DNA from: JANWHZ01 sp964527385
Lineage (GTDB): Bacteria > Patescibacteriota > Saccharimonadia > Saccharimonadales > UBA4665
DNA length: 9,679 nt
Direction: 5' to 3'
NCBI GenBank assembly: GCA_964527385.1
Contig: CAZGPZ010000040.1
Location: forward strand, 1-9,679
The first letter of the stretch is position 1; the number at the start of each line of letters is the position of its first letter. Shown here piece by piece: positions 4,364 through 9,679 of this stretch. Both the position numbers and the translations under genes were made by a program. The notes beneath the pieces are model-generated. The model did no database searches. It worked only from the letters and a program-made list of their open reading frames with translations, and was not told the origin of the DNA.

Positions 4364-5569
4364 ATGAAGCCACTTTGGAAGCAGCGTAACTACATGCTCA
4401 TGTGGGCGGGACAAGGCCTGTCGTGGACGGGCACGGAAATATCAGGCATTGCCATGCCGTTAGTGATTCTATCGCTTACTGGATCGGCTGCGCTTGCAGG
4501 ATCGGTCATCGCAATGCGAGGTATAACATATGTGCTTTTGGCCGTACCGGCGGGTTACATCCTCGACAAATTGAATAGGCGAAATATTATGCTTGCAGGC
4601 AATGCTGGCAGCGGAATCGCAATGCTGGCTGTTGCCGTCGGTTTATATCTTCATTACCTCACGATCATTGAGCTATTTGTGTTAATGGGCATAGAGGGCG
4701 GATGTTTCGTGTTTGCAAATATCGGCAGGTTTTCGTCGCGTAGGTTTCTTGTGTCCAATGAGCAACTGCCTCAAGCGGTCGCACAAGACAGTATGATCGA
4801 ACATTTCGCCATGCTTGTGGGTCCTTCGTTCGGAGGTTTCCTATACCAGACAGTAGGCGCCGTCTTCTCGTTTGCGGCTGATTCCCTATCATACTTTTTG
4901 AATGTCACAGCACTCCTGTTTATAAATGTGCCCCTGTCTTCCCCAGATTCATTACGGCAGACGAATATACGCCAAGGACTCAAGGAAGCTGGTGCTTGGT
5001 TTTGGCACAACCAGCTGTACAAGCATTATATTGCCCTTTCGTGGCTTAGAACGTTCGCGACGTCGGCGCTTTCGTTTTTGGTAATTGTACTTGCAAGAAG
5101 TTTGCATGCTTCTGCTAGCACAATAGGCGTTATTTTAGCTATTAGCGCTGTCGCGGGCATTCTCGGGTCGGTATTCTTTGATAGAGTTGCGCGTCATCAC
5201 GATAAATATACAGTACTTGTTGTTACGAACATTCTGTGTGCAATAGGTTTTATGCTCTATTTATTTGCTACATCTGTCGTGGCGCTAACAGTGGTGACTG
5301 CATTGCTGTTCGCCATTCTTCCGAGCTTCTATATCCTTTGTGGCAATATTGTGGGGGAAATTCCTCGTCATATCCAAGGAAGAGTAGCCAGCATTACAAG
5401 GTCGGGAGACTTTCTTTCGTATTCGGCCGGGCTTTCTCTAGTGGGTTTTTCATTACAGTTTCTCGGCAATCAATGGACGGTTGCTCTATTAACCTTCGTA
5501 CTGGGAGTGTTTAGTCTTGCCACTGTAGCGAACGGTACGATATTTAGACCAGCACTGAATAATCAATAA
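4364..5569 (+). CDS. Major facilitator superfamily exporter, cassette 7
   Basis: A 401-residue protein, normal for a 12-helix MFS drug exporter (MFS_3 / macrolide-efflux type). The loop between helices 2 and 3 has a motif-A-like GYILDKLNRRNIML (64-77). GPSFGGFLYQTVG (153-165), at the end of the first six helices, and a charged central loop (SSPDSLRQTNIRQGLKEAG, about 192-210) also fit. It would export small hydrophobic compounds by proton antiport; the substrate is not readable. An upstream in-frame ATG at 4280 lies in the preceding repeat, so ATG 4364, 6 nt after the -10 box, is chosen; the first residues MKPLWKQRNYMLMW are a typical MFS N-terminus. It is the longest cassette and its stop lies 13 nt before the next repeat. 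Confidence 0.9.
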   Translation: MKPLWKQRNYMLMWAGQGLSWTGTEISGIAMPLVILSLTGSAALAGSVIAMRGITYVLLAVPAGYILDKLNRRNIMLAGNAGSGIAMLAVAVGLYLHYLTIIELFVLMGIEGGCFVFANIGRFSSRRFLVSNEQLPQAVAQDSMIEHFAMLVGPSFGGFLYQTVGAVFSFAADSLSYFLNVTALLFINVPLSSPDSLRQTNIRQGLKEAGAWFWHNQLYKHYIALSWLRTFATSALSFLVIVLARSLHASASTIGVILAISAVAGILGSVFFDRVARHHDKYTVLVVTNILCAIGFMLYLFATSVVALTVVTALLFAILPSFYILCGNIVGEIPRHIQGRVASITRSGDFLSYSAGLSLVGFSLQFLGNQWTVALLTFVLGVFSLATVANGTIFRPALNNQ

Positions 5570-5582
5570 ATCGTTAGACTGG

Positions 5583-5613
5583 AAGTCCGAAGCTCGCTTA
5601 CTAGTTCCGGGCG
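5583..5613 (+). repeat. Cassette repeat 7 (after MFS gene), degraded
   Basis: AAGTCCGAAGCTCGCTTA followed by CTAGTTCCGGGCG. It matches the repeat after the TauE gene in its left part (AAGT-CCGAAG, ACTAG) but has lost CCAGCCA. No cassette head follows. It ends the run of + strand cassettes. Confidence 0.6.
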
Positions 5614-5626
5614 GGGAGATGTATTC

Positions 5627-5648
5627 TCGAACCCCTCATTTCCAACCG
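5627..5648 (+). repeat. Degraded copy of the tRNA 3' end
   Basis: TCGAACCCCTCATTTCC followed by AACCG matches tRNA positions 18-39 at 17 of 22 bases. It belongs to the tRNA-like class, not to the cassette-tail class. It forms the left edge of the unit with the inverted gene. Confidence 0.65.
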
Positions 5649-5651
5649 CAC

Positions 5652-6653
5652 TTAAGCGGCTTGACGTATCATGCGCTGCAAAGCTTCCAAACTCGACATA
5701 GTGGGATATGCGGCTCTTGCATGCTCAATAATTTCTGTCGAACTCACACTGACGTCCGCTATCATTGCCCGTCCTGCAGCAACGTCCCGTAAGTACAGGT
5801 CTATACCGGCTACGGAAGCTTTCATAATAGACGTCCGAAGATCATCGGTGTTCGGCTCGATGACCGGTTCGCCCTCGTCTGTATAGTCTGTGACCTTCGT
5901 GGGAAATGGATAGCGTCCTTCGAACACTACAGGATCAAAAGTGCTCTCTATCACACTGAGATGAAAGCCATCGGTTGGCAAATACGCGTGGGCTGAAGCA
6001 GCGCCAGGTATGCTATATGTGCCGAGCATCAGATAGTTGGCGTGAACCGGCGTACTGTATGGCAAGTAGTGCCTGAATCGAGTCGTCATCGTCCCATTGT
6101 TTCCTGAGTCCACCGCAATAACTTCCGGAGGGAGAGTGGGCTCTACATCACGTGAATCGGCCATACCCGACAGTGACCGGGCTATGTACTTAGCGACGCG
6201 TTCATCGTCTTCCAACGTATTCCTGTTGATATAGAGCGGCACTAAGTTGTCAGCCGAAATACGCGGTGCGTATCCGTGATCGATAAGAAATTGTGTGAAT
6301 GTGTACGCCAGATTTCCATCCCTCATAAAAAAGACGGCCTTTGTTCCCTCAGGAGCATCGCCAAGTTGCGTGGCAATATTCTGAGCCCAGTTCATAGCTA
6401 TTGGCGCTAACATGTATCTAGAGGTAAGGAGCCTTTCCGAAAGCGCACCCAAAATCAGCCCTTCAGTTGCTGTGCCCGAATTGATACGACCTTGCCAGTA
6501 GTCAGCATGGTCATCGTATGCCGCCATGACGGCTGCCCTTTCGTCCGAAGCCAGCGCATCGAACAGGCGACCGCTATTATATCGCGTGTCAAGTGCCGGC
6601 ACGATTTGTTCGATATCCGTAGAAATAGCGCCAATATTTTGGTCTTCAAACAT
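5652..6653 (-). CDS. Uncharacterised protein with RDG and DSGNNGT motifs, possibly HAD-like
   Basis: A 333-residue soluble protein with no signal peptide or membrane helix. Three spaced motifs stand out: AVFFMRDGNLAYTF (Arg111-Asp112-Gly113), VPLYINRNTL (138-147) and VIAVDSGNNGT (178-188), followed by NYLMLGTYS. The same order (FxxRDG, YLYVSR-like, VDxGxxGT, GxYxG) is known to me from HAD-like proteins next to glycosyltransferases in surface polysaccharide loci. That resemblance is from memory and is the only clue to function. The gene runs opposite to the cassettes and sits between two tRNA-end copies. Its start is supported by a TGATAGTAT promoter 6 nt upstream. A CDS is certain; its role is not known. 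Confidence 0.75.
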   Translation of the reverse strand: MFEDQNIGAISTDIEQIVPALDTRYNSGRLFDALASDERAAVMAAYDDHADYWQGRINSGTATEGLILGALSERLLTSRYMLAPIAMNWAQNIATQLGDAPEGTKAVFFMRDGNLAYTFTQFLIDHGYAPRISADNLVPLYINRNTLEDDERVAKYIARSLSGMADSRDVEPTLPPEVIAVDSGNNGTMTTRFRHYLPYSTPVHANYLMLGTYSIPGAASAHAYLPTDGFHLSVIESTFDPVVFEGRYPFPTKVTDYTDEGEPVIEPNTDDLRTSIMKASVAGIDLYLRDVAAGRAMIADVSVSSTEIIEHARAAYPTMSSLEALQRMIRQAA

Positions 6654-6659
6654 GTTGGT

Positions 6660-6668
6660 ATACTATCA
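6660..6668 (-). promoter_or_regulatory. Extended -10 promoter of the inverted gene
   Basis: On the - strand TGATAGTAT, with TAGTAT at 6665-6660, ends 6 nt before the ATG at 6653. It has the same geometry as the cassette promoters. Confidence 0.6.
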
Positions 6669-6771
6669 CTCGAAGCTTAGGAGAGACAACTGGCATCTGC
6701 AACTATAAGTACGCAAGGATAGATTCTCTTTTGCGTGCTGTGTCAGATCGGATATGATTCCAAGGCCAAGC

Positions 6772-6794
6772 TCGAGTCCATCACCCCCCTGCCA
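6772..6794 (+). repeat. tRNA 3'-end-like copy with native flank, right edge of the island
   Basis: TCGAGTCCATCACCCCC followed by CTGCCA resembles tRNA positions 18-39 with one inserted base, and is followed by CGAAAA as the real tRNA is followed by CGAAAG. It is the last recognisable copy in the window. Confidence 0.6.
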
Positions 6795-6854
6795 CGAAAA
6801 GTGCGTTTGTTTACTGGAGGGCAAATGAATGCTTCTCGTAAAACATGATCTTAA

Positions 6855-7406
6855 TTATGCGGTCAACGTAATATCAGGCGGCCGAATAGTATCCCATACG
6901 ATCATGGCTTCCCAGCCCGTGTAGCCTAGGAGTGCCGCGCAGAAAATCAAAATTGGACTATGTACGATGAACATTGGCACGACGGTGATAGCTGCAAGAT
7001 AAAACAGGATGGGAAATGCAACGTATGTATGCCAGAGCTGGAAAAGCGAAGTAGCCTGTTGTCTTGTATGCCCGCTTCTCGCCTGCATGATAACCACGAT
7101 AGCAAAGCCCAGGGCTATGACAGCTATATTCCACCAAATGCTTGTATACCAGGCGGATGTGGCGTGCATGCCCTGTGCAACAACTATGCTCGAAGCAACG
7201 CCGAGCGGCAGAAATAAGTCTCCATAGACCTGTGTTTTCCAATGCTGGCGTTTTCCCTTCCCGAATGGCTTGCCGATGCCGAGCGGCTCAAAATAGGCAA
7301 TGACCATGAGCGCAAACCAATCAATCGCAAAGGCGAAAAGCAGCAGCTGCCACCAATTCCAGTCAAACATCGGAAGGAAGCTGTGCAGTTCGCTGGAGAG
7401 TTGCAT
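6855..7406 (-). CDS. Unknown five-helix membrane protein
   Basis: A 183-residue protein if it starts at the ATG at 7406, or 201 residues from the ATG at 7460. The shorter form is preferred because a perfect TATACT -10 box (7414-7419 on the - strand) ends 7 nt before it, the spacing seen across the window. Hydrophobic segments lie near residues 19-38, 62-80, 91-107, 127-146 and 149-171. A basic cytosolic-type loop, GKPFGKGKRQHWK (45-57), and aromatic-rich helix edges (FDWNWWQ, WYTSIWW) are notable. I recognise no family. It is divergent from the NadD-like gene and lies just outside the cassette island. Confidence 0.65.
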   Translation of the reverse strand: MQLSSELHSFLPMFDWNWWQLLLFAFAIDWFALMVIAYFEPLGIGKPFGKGKRQHWKTQVYGDLFLPLGVASSIVVAQGMHATSAWYTSIWWNIAVIALGFAIVVIMQARSGHTRQQATSLFQLWHTYVAFPILFYLAAITVVPMFIVHSPILIFCAALLGYTGWEAMIVWDTIRPPDITLTA

Positions 7407-7413
7407 GCCCTTA

Positions 7414-7419
7414 AGTATA
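7414..7419 (-). promoter_or_regulatory. -10 box of the membrane protein gene
   Basis: TATACT on the - strand, 7 nt before the ATG at 7406. No TG extension. If the longer start at 7460 were used, this box would be inside the gene. Confidence 0.5.
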
Positions 7420-7498
7420 CCGTACCGCGCCAAAGCCGAAATGGCTGCCACGGGCACCATATCGCATCATCCTAGAACATATAAGAGCCGCCTAACTG

Positions 7499-7504
7499 TA
7501 TACT
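7499..7504 (+). promoter_or_regulatory. -10 box of the nadD-like gene
   Basis: TATACT ends 6 nt before the ATG at 7511, indicating a leaderless start. It is the same hexamer as the divergent neighbour's. Confidence 0.6.
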
Positions 7505-7510
7505 TGGGTT

Positions 7511-8170
7511 ATGAGCGGGCGGATTGGTATATATCCTGGAACTTTCGATCCAATTCACCCGGGTCATGTTCAGTTTGCCAGGGAGGCTATGCGTGCCTGC
7601 GCCCTCGATAAGATAGTTTTTATGCCAGAACCAAACCCGCGCAACAAGCAGGGCGTCACAAAGTTGCTCCATCGTTCGGCGTTAATCGCGCTTGCGACGT
7701 CCTCCGATCCTGGACTTGAAATCCTTGAACTAAAATCAGAGCGTTTTACAATCCGGGGAACGCTTCCTAAACTGTGTGATGTTTTTGGCGGTGCGCATCT
7801 TACCTTCTTGATTGGCACGGACGTGGCGAAATCATTGGGTGCGTGGGATGGGATTGTAACACTCCTAGCGCGCGTGTCGTTTGCGGTTGGGGTTAGGGAG
7901 GGTGATGATTTACGTGAGACCGCGGCCTTGATGGAAAGCCTTAGTCAGGAATGCCGCACTCCCGTAGATTTTACGTTAGTATCTACCAATAACGCCGGCA
8001 TGTCCTCCTCGAAGTTCCGCAATGACCCAGAAGGTTTATCACGGCTGGATCCCGCCGTGGCGCAATACATTAGGGAACAACATCTGTACACGGATTCCCA
8101 AGATTTCGTGCTCCGGCAAGGATTAGCCGGGCGGCATAGTTCCGATGCAACTGGCGTACTCCCTCTCTAG
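7511..8170 (+). CDS. nadD: Nicotinate-nucleotide adenylyltransferase-like protein
   Basis: A 219-residue nucleotidyltransferase with the T/HIGH-like motif GTFDPIHPGH (10-19), where His16 and His19 bind the ATP phosphates, and the C-terminal SSSKFR motif (165-170) that corresponds to ISSTxIR in NadD. MPEPNPRNKQG (38-48) matches the NadD loop that in many species reads PPHK. FLIGTDVAKSLGAWDG (99-114) is also NadD-like. NadD joins an adenylyl group to nicotinate mononucleotide in NAD synthesis. The C-terminal 25 residues look like a poorly conserved tail. The stop overlaps the stop of the convergent permease gene in a shared CTAG. Superfamily is certain; NadD rather than a related adenylyltransferase is likely. 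Confidence 0.82.
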   Translation: MSGRIGIYPGTFDPIHPGHVQFAREAMRACALDKIVFMPEPNPRNKQGVTKLLHRSALIALATSSDPGLEILELKSERFTIRGTLPKLCDVFGGAHLTFLIGTDVAKSLGAWDGIVTLLARVSFAVGVREGDDLRETAALMESLSQECRTPVDFTLVSTNNAGMSSSKFRNDPEGLSRLDPAVAQYIREQHLYTDSQDFVLRQGLAGRHSSDATGVLPL

Positions 8171-8973
8171 CTCGAGGTTTTGCGTTTGAACAGGAAGCTG
8201 GCGAGCGGGATCGCGACTGCCAGGATGCCGAGGCACCAGACGACCGCCAGGACGCCGTGATTGCCCATCGGCGTGCCGAGAATCAACGCGCGGATGGCCT
8301 CGATGACGTGGGTGATCGGCTGGTTTTCGGCAAATGCGCGGAGTACGGGGCTCATGCTGCTGCCCGGCACGAACGCCGTGCTGGCAAACGTCAGCGGGAA
8401 AACGATCACGAACGTTAGCCATTGCACGCCTTCGACGCTTTTGGCGAGCACACCAACGATAGCCGACAGCCACGAAAACGCCAATGTAAATAGTAGGACT
8501 AATCCCGCAATTGCCAGCCAGTTGAGCGCGCTGGCGTGCGGACGGAAGCCTATAAGCAACCCTGTCACGATCATAACCAGCGTCGATAGTGTGTTGCGGA
8601 ACAAATCAGAAATGGTGTGTCCATTCAGCACCGCCAGATTGGACATGGGCAGCGAACGGAAGCGGTCGACAATGCCCTTTTGCATATCATTGCATATTGC
8701 GATGGCAGTGGTAGTCGAGCCAAATGATACCGCTTGGATGATGATGCCTGCCATCAAGAAATTGAGGTAGCTGACGCCCTTTGGAAGTGCCAAGCCAATC
8801 GCCCCGCCGAAGACTGCCGAGAAAAGCAGCAGGAACATAATCGGCTGGAAAAACGTGCCGAGCAGCTGGTCACGGTTGCGAACAATGTGCGTGCTGCTGC
8901 GTTTGATCATCAGCAGCGAGTCGATGACCGCCTGCACGGGCTTGGAATGCTTTTCGAATACGAGTTCTGCCAT
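8167..8973 (-). CDS. ABC-2 type permease, DrrB-like
   Basis: A 268-residue membrane subunit of an ABC-2 exporter. The layout is standard: a cytoplasmic N-terminus, a first helix at about 38-58, then helices near 68-92, 125-145, 150-175, 182-205 and 240-262. KGIVDRFRSLPMSNLAVLNG (99-118) is the conserved cytoplasmic coupling loop, and PLTFASTAFVPGSSM with ENQPITHVIEAIRAL (193-230) is the C-terminal family motif of DrrB (daunorubicin resistance) proteins. It would form the pore for a hydrophobic substrate driven by the ATPase encoded just upstream. Its ATG overlaps the ATPase stop by one base (TAATG), implying translational coupling. Base composition is visibly more GC-rich than the cassette region. 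Confidence 0.92.
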   Translation of the reverse strand: MAELVFEKHSKPVQAVIDSLLMIKRSSTHIVRNRDQLLGTFFQPIMFLLLFSAVFGGAIGLALPKGVSYLNFLMAGIIIQAVSFGSTTTAIAICNDMQKGIVDRFRSLPMSNLAVLNGHTISDLFRNTLSTLVMIVTGLLIGFRPHASALNWLAIAGLVLLFTLAFSWLSAIVGVLAKSVEGVQWLTFVIVFPLTFASTAFVPGSSMSPVLRAFAENQPITHVIEAIRALILGTPMGNHGVLAVVWCLGILAVAIPLASFLFKRKTSS

Positions 8974-9679
8974 TACTTCTTCCCTTTCCCTTCGGCTGCT
9001 TCTTCGGTTGGCTTGGTTTTGCCGGTTAGCGACAGGAATACGTCGTCCAGTGTCGGCTTATGAACCGCCATGGACTGCACGGCGATATGCTTGCGGTCCA
9101 AGAGGTCCAACGTCTCACGAATATCGGTGTTGGTGTCTTGGATCTGGATCGTCGCTGTTAACTCGCTTTCATCAGAATCGGCAACTTTGGCGCCGAGCGC
9201 ACCCACGGCTTTGGCGAGTGTATTCTTATCTTCAAACGTCAGCTCCAGGCGGTCATTGCCGACCTTGCCCTTCAGCTCGCTGGCGGTGCCCTTGGCGATC
9301 ACCCGGCCGTCGTCGATCACCACAATCTGGTCGGCCAGTTGGTCGGCTTCTTCCAGATACTGCGTCGTCAGCAGGATGGTGGTGCCTTTTTCCATCAATT
9401 TCTGAATAATGTCCCACATCGCGAGGCGCGAGCGCGGGTCCAGCCCAGTGGTTGGTTCGTCCAGGAAAATGACTGGCGGCACGGCGATCAAACTCACCGC
9501 CAGGTCCAAGCGCCGGCGCATGCCACCGGAATACGTCTTGGCAGGCCGGTCAGCCGCTTCTACTAGGTCAAAATCTTCGAGCAGTTCCTGGGCGCGGGCT
9601 TTAGCGCTCGCAGCGGTCAGGCGGTACAGGCGGCCCATCATGACCAAGTTTTCACGGCCAGTTAATAGTTCATCGACCG
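8973..9679 (-). CDS. ABC-2 exporter ATPase, DrrA-like, N-terminus outside the window
   Basis: The frame is open to the window edge: before the TTG at 9647, which could be mistaken for a start, it reads VDELLTGREN on the - strand, the conserved DrrA segment after Walker A. So this is a partial gene; about 234 residues are visible and Walker A is missing. The signature YSGGMRRRLDLA, Walker B VIFLDEPTTGLDP and the switch region LLTTQYLEEADQLAD (Gln in place of the usual His, normal for DrrA-like proteins) are present, followed by the DrrA C-terminal domain with KPTLDDVFLSLTG. The Lys/Glu-rich tail ends at the stop overlapping the permease start. It powers export together with the DrrB-like permease. 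Confidence 0.93.
   Translation of the reverse strand, partial: VDELLTGRENLVMMGRLYRLTAASAKARAQELLEDFDLVEAADRPAKTYSGGMRRRLDLAVSLIAVPPVIFLDEPTTGLDPRSRLAMWDIIQKLMEKGTTILLTTQYLEEADQLADQIVVIDDGRVIAKGTASELKGKVGNDRLELTFEDKNTLAKAVGALGAKVADSDESELTATIQIQDTNTDIRETLDLLDRKHIAVQSMAVHKPTLDDVFLSLTGKTKPTEEAAEGKGKK

Larger units (their letters stand above)
266..5613 (+). mobile_element. Integron-like array of seven single-gene cassettes
   Basis: Seven ORFs on one strand are each followed, within about 0-40 nt of the stop, by a 31-32-nt repeat ending in or near CCAGCCA: 1000-1030, 1525-1556, 2201-2232, 2695-2726, 3531-3562, 4277-4308, 5583-5613. Unit sizes run from about 0.5 to 1.3 kb. Most units restart with AGCAYAAGCGTTAT, a hairpin and an extended -10 promoter. 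The gene contents are unrelated to one another, as in an integron cassette array, but the sites resemble tRNA 3' ends rather than attC and no integrase is visible. Cassette identity is well supported by the repeats; the mechanism is inferred. Confidence 0.65.

Noticed and set aside
1000..5613. CRISPR array from regularly recurring 31-32-nt repeats
   Set aside because: Spacing is 0.5-1.3 kb and each interval holds a full gene with promoter; spacers are not of uniform short length.
6825..6848. Short ORF after GGAGG (MNASRKT)
   Set aside because: Seven codons only; the Shine-Dalgarno-like GGAGG is suggestive, but nothing supports a product. It may be the remnant of a gene once downstream of the tRNA.
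8261..8770. + strand ORF of 169 codons opposite the permease
   Set aside because: Antisense shadow of a clearly conserved ABC-2 permease in GC-rich DNA.

Overview
The window reads as a chromosomal segment of a bacterium with compact genes, the standard code (TGG for Trp, TGA used as a stop at 4237-4239) and mostly leaderless genes: nearly every start ATG lies 6-7 nt after a -10 box, without a Shine-Dalgarno. A small-genome candidate phylum such as Saccharibacteria (Patescibacteria) would fit, but that is inference; no marker gene here proves it.

Layout. (1) 1-39: 3' end of a tRNA gene, best read as tRNA-Gln, with a terminator hairpin. (2) 73-287: a block of near-perfect hairpins interleaved with partial copies of the tRNA 3' end, closing with an exact 22-nt duplicate of it (266-287). 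(3) 288-5613: seven single-gene units, all on the + strand: HAD hydrolase, M23 peptidase, two nucleotidyltransferases, TauE/SafE permease, Nudix hydrolase, MFS exporter. Each ends 0-40 nt after its stop codon in a 31-32-nt repeat (consensus AAGTTGCGAAGTCCGTCC, then RCTAGC, then CCCAGCCA). Most begin with AGCAYAAGCGTTAT, a hairpin, often a T-tract, an extended -10 promoter and a leaderless ATG. (4) 5627-6794: a unit with an inverted gene (RDG/DSGNNGT protein) between two degraded tRNA-end copies; the right one is followed by CGAAA, as the real tRNA is. (5) 6855-8170: a five-helix membrane protein divergent from a NadD-like nucleotidyltransferase. (6) 8167-9679: a visibly more GC-rich DrrAB-type ABC-2 exporter operon on the - strand, its ATPase cut by the window edge.

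Main point. Regions 2-4 look like an integron-like cassette array anchored on a tRNA 3' end rather than on attI/attC. The junctions show recombination within the shared 7-nt CCAGCCA: the left boundary joins tRNA sequence to the cassette head, internal junctions join cassette tail to cassette head, and the junction after the TauE gene joins cassette tail to the native tRNA flank (CGAAA). No integrase lies in the window. The cargo is typical accessory gene content (efflux, hydrolysis, nucleotide transfer), and each gene appears to carry its own promoter, so it would not depend on array position.
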